Positions 47,436 to 59,546 of a stretch of DNA of 64,000 bases are shown here, piece after piece (positions within the stretch are counted from its first letter, which is position 1; the number at the start of each line of letters is the position of its first letter). A model generated the notes under the pieces. It had not been told where the DNA came from. It was given only the letters and a program-made list of their open reading frames with translations, and ran no database searches. A program made the position numbers and the translations under genes. The stretch covers positions 7,316,001 through 7,380,000 of the forward strand of contig OU612067.1 of NCBI GenBank assembly GCA_914767715.1, in the 5' to 3' direction. Origin of the DNA: Membranipora membranacea (lineage: Eukaryota > Bryozoa > Gymnolaemata > Cheilostomatida > Membraniporidae).

Positions 47436-50400
47436 ATGTTGAAGCTCTGTTTGCTGTATGCCATAGTAGTGACTGCTGTTCTCGGTGAGTTTATCATGTC
47501 GTTTGTGAGGTTAGGGCGATTTGTGAGGTTAGGGCGATTTGTGAGGTTAGGGCGATTTGCAAACATATACTGAGAAACGGTTTACTGTTTTGTTACTATG
47601 CTGTGATAACTTGTTTCAAAAAAAGGTTGTCAGCATCAACATCATGATGGAAATCCTTTTGCAAATAACAACTGAGTTTTTACAAATGGAATACGATTTG
47701 ATTACCTTATTTTCCTGAGGAAGATCCTTTTTAAGTGTTTTACCAAGCAAAAAACAATTTGCAGACACCCTGCACTCACCAGTACAAAAAATGGAACCTT
47801 CTGACAACCAACTACTTTTTTTCAATTTTTAGCCTGCCATCATTGTGAAGAGAACAGCTGTGGTTTCGAGTGTCCCTTCGGTTTTGAGTTGGATGGTTGT
47901 GGATGCCCCACTACCTGTCAATGCAGTAAGTAAATTTATCATCATACAACAAATTTTCAGACATGAAAGCACTGTAGCAAAAAGTATCTTAATTGCCCAT
48001 TATTCTGATATCCATAGTGCTTGTGAACTTGCTAGACATGCTAGAGAAATCTGTAGTAAAGGTGGAGTTCGTCTTCACAAGTTTATATCTAATTCAGTCG
48101 ATGTCGTGAAATCTATACCAGCTTCAGAACGTGCTGACAGTGTGCAAAACATTGATCTCAGTCATGATCCGCTCCCAGTAGAGCGTACTCTCGGTGTGAT
48201 TTGGTCGGTCGAAAGTGACAAGTTTCAGTTCTCGGTAAACATTAGACAAGGAAAGCAGACTCGTAGGGAAATGCTGTCTATTATAGCATCTGTGTATGAC
48301 CTACTGGGATGGTTAGCGCCATTTTTGTTACGTGGTAAACACATATTACAAGATGTATGCATGGCCAAACTGCCATGGGACGATGAGCTCACTCCAGAAT
48401 TTAGCTTACGGTGGGAGGTTTGGTTGGCAGAGCTCACGAAAATCAGTGAAATCAAGATCCCGAAACAGTATTGGCCAGACATAAATCCATTCTCAGATCT
48501 CAAGACTTCAGTGATGCTTGTGATACAGGGTAAGGGCAGTGTTCATATAAGAGAATGGTATCACACGCCAACGAAGTGAGGTGTTCTCTCATAATGGGAA
48601 AAGCAAGGGTGACTCGAAGAAAGGTGATAACAATACCTCGCCTTGAGTTACAAGCAGCTGTCACATCTGTGCAACTCGCGCAACAAGTGCTAAGGCAATT
48701 ACGAAATGAGAATCTCAAACATGTATTTTGGACCGACTCAACCACAGTGCTAGGTTATATTAGCAATGAAGCCCATCAGTTTCACATATATGTAGCAAAC
48801 AGGGTACAGAAAATTAGGAACTATACCAACCCTGATCACTGGTATTATATTAAATCTAAGGACAACCCAGCAGACATAGCTTCACGTTCATGTAGTGTTT
48901 CTGATCTCCCTGACACATGGTTAACAGGCCCTATATTCCTGTACAATCCAGATCTAGACTGGGAAAGCCACAAGCAATCGAGTAGTGAAAAATATGTACC
49001 GCCTGATACAGATCCTGAGGTCAAATGCGTACTAGATACAGTTGTCATGACAAACCCGGTGCCCACACTCTATGACAGGATTTTGGATATTTCAGAATGG
49101 AGTAAAATGTTAGCTGTCACTGGGGTATTTCTGAGAAAAGTTATGTCGAAGTCTCATGATCCACCCGATTCAATAGAGCTCAAACAAGTGTCAAACAGTG
49201 TCAAATGTACATATTATCAAAAATGTACAACAGGAGGCTTGAATCTAAACAGCGTGTGAAGCTGCCAAATTCTAGCCCTCTCTACGGTCTCGACGCCATA
49301 TTAGATAGTGATGGAGTGCTCAGGGTTGGAGGTCGCTGCTGTGATTGTTTTGGTGTTTTCTTGGTAAATGAAAATCGAAAGCAGCTGAAAAAGTATGGAG
49401 TTGTCTACACATGTTTCTACTCTAGGACTATTCATATAGAATTATTAGATGACTTATCCACAGAATCATTTCTGAACTCATTCAGATGTGTTACAGCTGT
49501 TCGAGGGAATATTCTAAAGATATACAGTGATCGAGGTACAAATTTTGTAGGAGCCTCTTCTGCCCTAAAAGAGGCCTGGAAAGAAATCATGGGTTCTGAA
49601 ATCGCTGCTATGCTTTTGAAATACAACTGTGAATTTATCTTCAATCCCCCCTCAGCTAGTCATATGGGCGGGGTATGGGAAAGACAAATACGGACTATAC
49701 GTAGTGTTCTTTCAAATCTTCTAAACAGACAACCATGCAGAGTCAACAGTTCTGAACTCAGAACCTTGTTTTATGAGTGCATGGCTATAGTGAACAGTCG
49801 TCCTTTATCAGTGGAAAATCTGTACGACCCATATTCTCAACCCATTACAACCAACCATCTTCTAACAATGAAATCCGAGGTTATTGTGTCACCACCAGGA
49901 GAGTTTTCAGATTCTGATCTTTACGCCAGAAAACGCTGGAGAAAGATTCAGTATTTAGCTGACCAGTTTTGGCAGCAACGGAAAAGCCAGTACATCTCAA
50001 TCCTTCAGAGAAGGTCAAAGTGGAATGAGGTTCAACCAAATCTGAGAAAAGACTCCATTGTTTTGATTTCTGATGAAAACTCTCCACGTAACATGTGGAC
50101 GTTGGGCAGGGTGGTAGAACTGTTCAAGGGTAATAACTAATACGAAAAGTCAGGTTGTTCACAGGTGTGGTTAGTGGCAGGCAGCAGATCGTCGAGCGAC
50201 CCAGTCATAAGTTAGTTGTCCTGTTAGAGTAGACACTGGTGGCGTGAATCACGCTGCCGCGTGAGTTCAGGTGGGAGTGTTGCTGATTAGCTTTCGCCCC
50301 ATTGTATTCAATAGCTGCGTTAGAGTGTTTACATGGCTATTCATTTTGTTAGCTTTATTTCAGTATATTATCAATTTTTCTATGACCAGCCTCAGTCAAG

Positions 50401-51105
50401 TCTGGCCTTTTGTACAAGTCAGTACACCATGGTTTCGGTAACAACTAAGCACATCATTCATGCTAACCGCTTATAATTATACACATACTGATATGGATTC
50501 TACCTTTTCTTCATGCACGACTCAAACTCGAGACAGCTCCAGCTACAGCTTGTCTCTCTCAATAGAACATAATAATATATCCTAACATTCGACAACATAC
50601 TCTGGTCCAAGCACCTAAGGTACGGTTTTGGAACGTGTTATTAATTAATTTGCAATGTAATAAGAAATGCGTATTTTTGTTTAGGTATTGTATTTGTATT
50701 AATAAGATTGGCATTATTGTTAAATTGTATTGTATTGAACTCGTTGCCCACACATACACACAATTTTCATTCGTTTGGTAATCTTCTATTTGTTGGTGTT
50801 ATCCAGTGTTTACGATCTCCAATGGTCGCAAATAGAAGCAAGATCCGTTTAAACCAAGCTGTATGGATCTAAGTAGTATGTCTGTTGTAACAGGTTATCT
50901 TCACTGCCATGTCTTTATCTGTCCCATAAAGCTATCCTAAATCATCTACAGCCCAAGTTCTGTAGCTTTGATAGTCTGTAAGCAATTTGATTTAGGAGAT
51001 TAGCATGTGATTAGAATCTGTCCACCGAAGGAGTGCAACATTAACGACAAGATCTGTTGAACTGTTTTACTTTTCATTGCAGCTGGATGTCCGAGGTTCA
51101 ATTAA
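47436..51105 (+). CDS. Minimal antistasin-like secreted peptide, 54 aa
   Basis: Exons 47436-47484 (signal peptide MLKLCLLYAIVVTAVL), 47833-47925 (CHHCEENSCGFECPFGF...GCGCPTTCQC) and 51083-51105 (TGCPRFN then TAA) join in phase 1, total 165 nt. The mature part is about 38 residues with nine cysteines in antistasin spacing. It is the same design as the minus-strand neighbour: identical 49-nt first exon length, one type A module, then a short tail. By family it should be an extracellular disulfide-rich peptide, perhaps a protease inhibitor. Intron 1 holds an 18-bp tandem repeat. Intron 2 holds a truncated BEL/Pao element that reads in the same direction and starts within tens of bases of the donor. 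The tail exon is supported by the similar CPRLN tail at 58.38 kb. Whether it is spliced across the retroelement is unknown. Confidence 0.72.
47503..47556. repeat. 18-bp tandem repeat, three exact copies
   Basis: ttgtgaggttagggcgat three times head to tail, 19 bases after the signal-peptide exon donor. Confidence 0.95.
47950..50830 (+). mobile_element. Truncated BEL/Pao LTR retrotransposon with internal deletions
   Basis: Plus-strand frames hold parts of a BEL/Pao polyprotein in order. First comes the end of the reverse transcriptase (GGVRLHKFISNSVDVV, IIASVYDLLGWLAPF), about 47950-48530. Next is an RNase H-like part (ITIPRLELQAAV, FWTDSTTVLGYI, NPADIASR), about 48560-49240. Last is an integrase core (YGVVYTCFYSRTIHIELLDD, YSDRGTNFVG, SASHMGGVWERQIRTIRSVL), about 49300-50140. 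Missing are gag, protease, the RT catalytic box, a piece between RT and RNase H, and the integrase zinc-binding region. The three pieces lie in different frames. It cannot transpose by itself. The non-coding 50150-50830 may be the 3' LTR region (TGTTGCTGATTAG near 50278), but no 5' LTR was seen, so ends are approximate. Confidence 0.85.
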
Positions 51106-51117
51106 AATCTTGCAAGT

Positions 51118-51159
51118 AACAGCGGGATGTTGCAGACAGTAATGGATGCCCCACAAGTC
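51118..51159 (+). pseudogene. Half-copy of an antistasin type A exon after the stop codon
   Basis: Within 51118-51159, read in its own frame, GACAGTAATGGATGCCCCAC and the next bases give D-S-N-G-C-P-T-S-Q-C, directly before a donor-like site (gtaagt). It is nearly identical to the end of the exon at 47833-47925 (GGATGCCCCACTACCTGTCA). It lies just 3' of the terminal exon stop and has no acceptor of its own. Confidence 0.6.
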
Positions 51160-51170
51160 AATGCGGTAAG

Positions 51171-54100
51171 TCATTAGATTAACTAAACTAGAGGTGTAAA
51201 TAATATGGGGGTAAGGAAAGTTCACAATTTCACACATGCTTAAAATAGTTCAATTTTGGCTCGCAAAAAATTTCCTCACTGCTGTGGAATGAACCCTTGA
51301 GGTTGGAGTTTGATTTCTGAACTTTCACCTCGGACTCAACATCAAACTGGTTTGTGATATGTTAAGATTGAGATACTATGTAATTATTGTACCCTTACTT
51401 GGAACCCATGGCAAGTTGCTAGGACGTATCCATTGAACCCAGAGCCTTTCACCCGTCGAGATGCTATTCAACGTTGTCAAATCATCCTGACCGGTTGCTC
51501 CTGCAAATTCTTTGCTAAGTATTATGAGCAGTTTAGGTGTGGCACCAGATTTTAACATTGTGATAACGCACAATGTGACGTAGTATGAAGTTATTAACCT
51601 AACAAACAATTTTATTGGCCATTATTTGGAATAATAGTTTAAATGATTTATTCTTTAATTGGTTATTATGCTTGATCACTCTTTCCATAGTAAGTCAAGA
51701 TATACCCTAAATTAACAACCATTTTTTGTTTCAGTTTCAAGTTTTGTCAAACTGGCTGTGGCATTTTAGATGTGACAAAAGTATCCACAATACTCCGGAA
51801 GATCACAGATAAGATGCCCTTGCTTGATTGGTATATGTAAGGTTTGCTTGACAGTAACCAAACATATTTAGTACCGAAGAAAAAAGCATTTTGTTCACTC
51901 ATTTAAAAATGAGGTTCAGTATATCCTATTGAATAGTTCTTTATAAATCTACATAAACCAGTATACCAAAAGAAATCTTATACAATAGTAAAGGTGCTTT
52001 CATGCTAGGACTAGTAATGTTGGCACTTTTTCATACCAGAAAATGTGGACCAGATTAAAGCGGCCGGGTCGTACTAGCCTTAATGTCCGAACGATTTTCA
52101 GTGAATTACAAATCGAAACACTGATTCCCTGAAAAGTCTGCAGCTGCACACGTTGCAAGATTTATTGCCCAGCCGTGTTGCTTAGCCGCGTTGGATTCAA
52201 ATTTAGCTGTTTCAGCATTCGGCCTCGGTATCGTCTAGGCATAAACGCACCTTAAAATATTACCAGCTATTAATACAGTATCGATATCAGTATCAGATCA
52301 AAATGATATTTACTCACTCCTCACTTGCTATTCCATTGGCTGATTATAGCATGTAACGCCCCTCACAATTATTTAATGGATTTAAAACAGTTCTTCTTCA
52401 AAAATCGGTCGGATTTTGGAAAATTCTATTTAGCCTGTTTAGAGCTACATACATTGGAAGGTCTTTAAATGGAGTTTCATACTCTTATATACGGGAATAC
52501 ATCTCAAACTCCGTCACTAATCTCCTACCGATTATCTTCACTCTACACTCATATTGTGGTCCCCGTGCTCATGTCATAGAATAGTCCAATACCCAATTTA
52601 GTGAATTGCGCTACAGTAAGTTTGGATAGCGTACACTAACAGGAACCTTATCTTTGATCAGAAGTAAATGGTCTGAGCACCTTATGTGTGCTCGCCCCTA
52701 ATTCTAAACATCTGATGGTACTTGAGCTACAAGAGTGAATTATTGTGCTATCAATCAGAGATATACAAGCAGCTGTATATCACATCAGTCTGAGCCACAG
52801 TGTCATTTAATCCATAAATTACCCGGCAGCTAGTTAATAATAGTCATCATCATTTCCACCAGTTACGCAAGGTCCGTGATACAAGTTGTCTTACCAGGGT
52901 AAAAGGAAAGGTAACTCCCATTCCAATCACAATGCAGGTTCAAAATAGTAAATAATTTTCTGTAGGATATGAAATTCATGCTGTTTTCTTAGTTTCACAA
53001 CAAAATGCCCCATAGACAATATCAATTTATTTGTAATGCCATTCAATAACTTGCTCAAGCTCCTGCTGCTCTCCACCCAGTAAACCAGATAGATTTGTCA
53101 GTAAATATATATTGCAATGCATTCCTAAGAAGCTATCTTATCTCGCCACATGACAATAAGGACTCCATGGAACGATGGGTAGTGTGATTTTTGTGATGAG
53201 CATAAAGATTTGTTTTTGATTTAAAAACATTTTTTTGCTGGTTTCTGACAATGTTTTGCCTTCAGTCTTCAGTAGAGGATAATACAATAAGTAGTACATT
53301 GGCAGTGGACAGGTACAGGTATCCATAGCATCCAAGCCCTCAATTTCCACTAATGGTTATAAAGTGTGCATGACTGGGGAATTAAGTCAAATAGTTCTGG
53401 TGCATTGATGATGTTTTGTTTTTTTAGGCGATATTTTACGTGTGATTATCAAATGAAACTATAATCCCCCTCATACCGAATTAGTCATACCAGTTGTACA
53501 AATAATTATTAGTACTTAGTAATTCTACATGTTCAAAACAACTCCCCCACCCTGTGAGAGTAGTCCTAAAACATACATCAACATTGTCAATTTGATAGCC
53601 TATGTGCAATCATCGAGGTAGTCATCATGCCATCAATAGCATCAGTCAAAATTGTATGGTAAAAAATAGTAATATGCAACATCCCAAAGAGCAGCACTGT
53701 CAAAATACTTGCTGTGGAAGCCTCCAAATTTTGCATCACCTAACTTAGCCACCTTCTACTGAGCCGCTCACTGCTGCAATATAATTTCAATAACTTTACT
53801 GTGGACTGTGGCTGTGGATTGAACGGTTTCAGTTCCACTTCTGGCATTATGACGATACCATAATGGTATGTTGCCCTTATGGCAAATCCACAGTATTTTA
53901 GAAACAACTTGGGTATTCAGGCCTTGGTAATTTGTACAGTGGTGTTTTGCATCTTGGCTGCGGCAATCAGTGCCAATGGTATTCTGACCCTGGAATTTGG
54001 TAACGCAATCACGTCAGGACTGCAGAAAGGTATTATTCCTTGTAACGGTAAATCTAGGAAAGCGAAAGAAAGAAACAATTTTATGGCATGGAACTAACTT

Positions 54101-54994
54101 TCTCCAAACATGCCAACTTTTCACATTTTTATTTATACGACACAATGACGGCATTTTGATAAAAAAAATGAAGTTTGCAGACTTCATCCGTCTTCATCAT
54201 TTTGACCCAATGAGGAAAACCTATCATCAAATTCCAAATTGTCATCATTATGGAATTTTGTTTTGACTTGTGGCAGGACTTCATTTCTGTATCATCCAAT
54301 CACTGAGTAAGGAAATCACATATTTTATTAAAATAAGTATTATGAGGTCCAGCCCCAGTCACAATAGTGAGATACTTTTCATTTGGCAAAACATTACTGA
54401 TCCATAACGATGCATCCTCTAGAGCTAGACAACTGAACATCATTGATAACCCCCTTCAGCTTGGCACATGTGTCGTTAGCTTGACAAAATCTCTGTGTAT
54501 ATCATCAAACATGATGTTATCAAATTATCAATAAAAAACAACTTTACTCAAATCTGTGCTAATTCTATGCAATGAAATTATCAACAATTTGATGACATCA
54601 AATACTTGCTGAAATTAGAGTCAAATACAACCATTCATGAGTACAGTACAGCTTGATTGTAACTGTATGAAGCCATGTTCATTAATTGAATTTACTAGCT
54701 CAACACCAGCAAGCAAACCCAAAATTATGCTGCTAAGACAATGACAATGAGTGACATGCTGGGTTATTGCGTTGGTTTCTGTCTCGGTATTGTTTTGATA
54801 TGCTGTTGATAACTTATGGTGTTGCTGTTATGCTGTTTTTGTAGTTGGTGTAGCTTTTGTTGCTATTGACGGTCTGCATCAAATGGCAAACAGCGTGCAC
54901 ATCTACACAACTATTCAGCCAGCTTTTTTCCAATATGCTATGTATCTGATGAAAATGGGTGACTGGAACATATTTTATCTGAACATAGTTAAGC
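51171..54994. other. Non-coding stretch
   Basis: No supported exon. Part of 53830-54320 resembles 46930-47370 (shared tgtatcatccaatc.c.gagtaagga and surrounding AT/GGCATTATGAC motifs), suggesting duplicated flanking sequence of the antistasin-like genes. Confidence 0.35.
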
Positions 54995-55225
54995 TTAGTT
55001 TAAGTGCTCAAACGGTGCAAGATTCTGGTCGAGGCATTTCATTATCAACCACTTTCTCCCCTCCGTTTAATTAAGTACATACCCATAAAGTGCCACAGTT
55101 ATGGCCCCCTTCTTTGTGGTGAGACTGTGGCACTTTATGGGTATGTACTTAAACGGAGGGGAGAAAGTGGTTGATAATGAAATGCCTCTACCAGCATCTT
55201 GCACCGTTTGAGCACTTAAACTAAG
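54995..55225. mobile_element. 231-bp hairpin element
   Basis: The left arm from cttagtttaagtgctcaaac through ccactttctcccctccgttt to gtgccacag is repeated as its reverse complement after a ~26-base loop (ttatggccccc...). About 100-bp arms with few mismatches, no coding content; a fold-back MITE. Confidence 0.88.
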
Positions 55226-57118
55226 TTAAGCCATATTTGGCCATCACTTGCCCATCAACTGAAATAATGTCACTCATCAATTCCAAAAAGAACATTAATG
55301 ATTCAGATATAGTAGACGTTTATGACATGACACAGGTATTTGACACATTTTTGTTAAAGAATTTCTCTACTCAAACTTCTTGTTTGTGTTAAAGTCACTT
55401 TTTTCCTCATCCTTAACTTTGTCGAGGCCACAAAAATACACAAAAGCATTTATCCATCAGCCCCTCAAAATCAAGAAGAAACAGGAAATGAGAGAGTCAG
55501 AATATCAAACGGACCAAATACAATGGAATTTGTTAAGGACTCGCAAATTTTTTACAAGTTTGATGACCTTATCATCTGTGGTTGAAATACCACATGATGT
55601 GAACAGTTCTCCGATTTCGACAATATCATAGAATAAACGAAAGTAACTGTAACATGAAATAAATCTGTAATTTAGCATAAAAAATGTTGCACATCTTTAA
55701 AATTTTGATCGCATGAAGATTCAAAATCACTCGTGAGTGTACAAGGAACATAACATCGGATGCAACATTTTTATTGCTATTTTTGTTACACCCTTCATTG
55801 ACCTTATGTTCTGTAGAGAGCCTTTCACAGATTTTGAGAACTCAATCAAAATTCAAAAGATAGATAAATGTTAACTTTAACTCCATCAATAATAACCTGC
55901 AAGGGCAAATGAGAGCAGTGCAACAACAAACGTAAACTTAATGTATTTTAAGTAAAACTCATATTCACATATTTTCTCATAGAGATGTCATGAATGCTAG
56001 CACTAGCAGACAATTTTGCACAATCAGCTTGCTGTAGTAAATATATCAATTCCAAACTCAGTGGCATGGGTGGTTAGTATATAGAACTTTGAGAGGTTGG
56101 TGGCACAGGAAAAGTTGGTTGGGGGAGGTGGTGTGGTGGCATGTCTTGTTTGGACTAGGGTAACATAATCATAATGGTACAGAGAAGATGGGTGTTAGAA
56201 AGAATGATTGGGGAGTTGTGAAGCGTGATCTCTCCATGCAACACAGTTTTCCATGACTTTCTCACCACTGCCACAAATTGCTGTGTCTCCAACATGAGAA
56301 TACGTCTCTTTAGCATATGCCGATGGTCACGGATCCCAAATCTTGAACCAAAAATCATTAAAGTTTAGTCCCAGACCTGTAGTCATAAAGTAATTTCAGT
56401 ACTTCTGCAAGGTTTTTTTTCTTGAAACTCAATGACCCCATCTTCAAACCCTGTAGCGCACCTCATCATAAATAATTTTGAAACGCTCAGAATCTGCAAA
56501 TTAAGAGGTAAGGATTTATCTTATCTGTTTCAGTATGCCCTGACCAGCATAAACGATGGTAGCTGTGTTGATGAATATAGAAATTTGTCCGCAGTGACAC
56601 TTAATTATCCTGCTTTCTTTTGTAACCAAGATTACAGCTTTCTGTTATTTCTAGCTATTTGTGACTTATACTTTCTTGTACAATTTTCCTTGTTTAAATC
56701 AGTGTTGGCTCAGATGGCGATATTGTTAGTTTAGACTGCTATCACTCCGTCTATTGAAAAGTGGGAGTTTTTATAGACATAAAACTGTACCTTTAACATA
56801 CTTTTATTGTGGATGCGGATTATCGAATGTATATTGGATCAATAACTTGTTACAATTAAATTTAAAATGAATCGCTACGAAGCTCATTTACTGTTGACAA
56901 TCTACGGTCCCGATCCCATCCCAATACATTATCATAGTTAATTATCATGTGTATATGCTTCATCACTCAAAATAGATCACATCAGGAAACTGAAAGTTGA
57001 AAAAGGATAGGAATACCTATACTGAACTGAGTTTTAAAAATCTATATGCGGTTAAATTAATCTGTAAAAAACGGTAATAATTATAACCGCTTATATTGAC
57101 TGTTTCAGAGAATTGCCT
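55226..57118. other. Non-coding stretch
   Basis: No exon with splice support. A minus-strand open block at 56155-56358 (MLKRRILMLETQQFVAVVRK) might be an old transposase fragment but cannot be assigned. Confidence 0.3.
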
Positions 57119-58400
57119 AGCTATTGCCATTCCAACTCACAGCTTACCTGTGCACTTGGTAAAAGGGTAGATGCCAGAGGTAGTTCCCTCAATGAATGCA
57201 GTGAGTATGTCATTTTATAGGTCAATGACAACGTCGCCTATGGATAACTCTTTCTGTTTAACTTTTATGCGATGTTTATTAATATCATCATGGGAGTCAG
57301 GAGTCCGAGTCAGAGTTTGACTCCCGGTACAAGCAGTCATTGTTGATTTAGTACTGAAACTCCATTCATCCTCGCAAGGTCCTTGCAGAACGGGACTAAA
57401 AATACTGCAGGCTCACTGTGTGTTTGCACACCCCACATTGCAGTTAAAAGGATCCCCCACTGCTCTTCCGCATTGAGGTTTGTTAAAGGTCATTACAGGT
57501 AATTTTAGCAGTGATAATGTTTACCGCAGGTTTTTCGCATTGTTTCTGATGTTTTGTCAGATAAACTAAACCTAATATTCAAAAATTGATAACACTGCTA
57601 AAAATCTTTTCCTTTTCAAAAACATGCATGTATAAATCCATCTTAGTAGCAATTTATGTCCCAGATGACATTAGGATGTCATCCAAGATGCTTATCCCAG
57701 ATGGTCCCAGTCTTATGATCACATTGTTTAGGATCGTCTTAGATCGTCCCAGATGATCCCATATCATCTCAATGTTTGGTTCACATTGTAACCAGATGTA
57801 AATTTGGTCTTGATCCGTCTTGGACAGCATCGGGAAAGTTTTACGCTAACAAACTTTCCAGATACTCTACCTGACGAAACCAGACAAGCTGGGAGTGTGT
57901 CCTTTTCATTGACATTGACTGGGACGGTCAGCTAGGATGGTCGTTTTGGACAATGTGCACCAGCCATTAAGATCATCATTCAACAAAATAAACATTTTTC
58001 TGCCAACCAAGATGTAAAAAAGGGTGATGCTATGTGGAGGATTGGCCTGTGGCTACTGACAGAGATCACCTTACCGCTTGCAGTGTCCCAATGGATGTAA
58101 AAAGGATGAAGACGGCTGCCAATCAAGCTGCTGGTGTGGTGAGTAAACTACACTTCTACTAAACTGAACTTTCTCTCTGTATTCAGGAAAAGAATTTCTT
58201 ATTCGGCAATTGGTATGAAACACCTCCCATAAAAAGTGTCTTTCACAATTAGATAGTCTCTATGAACATAGCTTTTATAGATCCAAATAATGTGATTTCA
58301 ATTTGTCCAAGAAATGGATGCAACAAAACACCTTACTTTACATAGCACTGCTCTACTTTACTGTGTAGCCGAATGTCCAAGGTTAAATAAGGGGCTCTAA
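57119..58400 (+). CDS. Third antistasin-like gene or pseudogene (exons only)
   Basis: Three exon candidates. 57119/57121-57200 is type B: CHSNSQLTCALGKRVDARGS then LNEC, donor A|gtgagt. About 58073-58138 is type A: YRLQCPNGCKKDEDGC then CQSSCWC, donor G|gtgagt. 58379-58400 is a tail: AECPRLNKGL and TAA, in phase with the previous donor. Type B and type A do not join in phase: the former ends in phase 1 and the latter needs phase 0. So an exon is missing or the gene is broken. No signal-peptide exon was found upstream. Same family and orientation as the 54-aa gene; tandem duplication is the likely origin. Confidence 0.55.
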
Positions 58401-58886
58401 CAACTTTTGCGTCAATCATCAAATATATGGTTATAAATACCAATAAAACAACTTTTTATTTCTTTTCAGTTTGAGTGGAGAAATCCATGTGTCTTAACAG
58501 CCAAGTGTACCACTGCCTAGTTGATAATGGGTCAAGCATGGGATAAAAACCGCTGGTATAGTTTTATCAAATAATAATGTGTATTTTATTAAATAATAAT
58601 GATAATTTGATCATGAAATGATGATAGACTGCTGATGCATGCCGATGTGAAATTTATTAATATTTTTATTATTTTAATATGCGCAATAATATATTAATTG
58701 GATGAATTGTCCTAGTGTAGAAAACTTTATAAAAATATAAAAAATAAATTATAGTAATATGATCATATATGGTATAAATTCCTCATTCGGTCAGGGGAAG
58801 ACCCAGAGTGTACTGCACATCGGGAGATTTAGTTTAAAGTCCAACAGATATCGATAGGTTGATTGATGGTTATTTTAGTGTACTAT

Positions 58887-58931
58887 ACCATAGACACCAT
58901 AGACACCATAGACACCATAGACACCATAGAC
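58887..58931. repeat. 9-bp tandem repeat, five copies
   Basis: accatagac five times in a row. Confidence 0.95.
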
Positions 58932-59502
58932 ACCGTGAAAACTGTAATGAATTAATAGTTATGCGATAAAACATTCAGCATTACAGTATAAATTGACAGG
59001 TTAAAATAGCAATGAAAATGTAACAATTATGTTGAAAACAAATAATGATCAAATGAGCATGAATGCAAGCATGAGGTGAATTGTTCTTAAGTTGTCAAAT
59101 TAGATAGAAGGAAAATAATACCTTGTTCGCCTTCTCCGATGATATGCAATAAAGGTTGAGTTTAATAACAGAAGTTGGTTTGGTTGGTGAGTATAAAATC
59201 TCAGTCGTCTGATTTAGTTGAGACTGGTAAGTGAGACTAAGTGTCTTCAGAGTAACAGATTAGGCAGCTTGATCGAGCGATGCCTTAACTTAGAATGACC
59301 AATATCAAAAATGTTGTAGAAATGAAAGATTCTAGCAGTAAATTGCAAAATGAGTATTTTTAACAAAGAAAGTAACATGTTGCTGTCAAAAACGGCAGCC
59401 ATAAAACCAACGGAAGCTTGATCCACCTATACTAGGACATTGATGTGACAATTGATGCTGAAATCATCCTGTTTGTTTTGATAATGATTCACTATGGCTA
59501 GA

Positions 59503-59546
59503 ACTAAACCACAGAGTAAGGATATATCCTTACTCTGTGACTAAAC
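59503..59546. repeat. Perfect 30-bp palindrome flanked by 7-bp direct repeats
   Basis: CACAGAGTAAGGATA (59510-59524) is followed by its exact reverse complement (59525-59539). ACTAAAC lies on both sides (59503-59509 and 59540-59546). Confidence 0.88.

Noticed and set aside
53879-54097. Plus-strand frame with a hydrophobic start (ALVICTVVFCILAAAISA)
   Set aside because: It resembles a signal or membrane segment but lies in low-complexity duplicated flanking sequence, and no donor or partner exon was found.
56155-56358. Minus-strand frame that may be an old transposase fragment
   Set aside because: No diagnostic motif and no splice sites.
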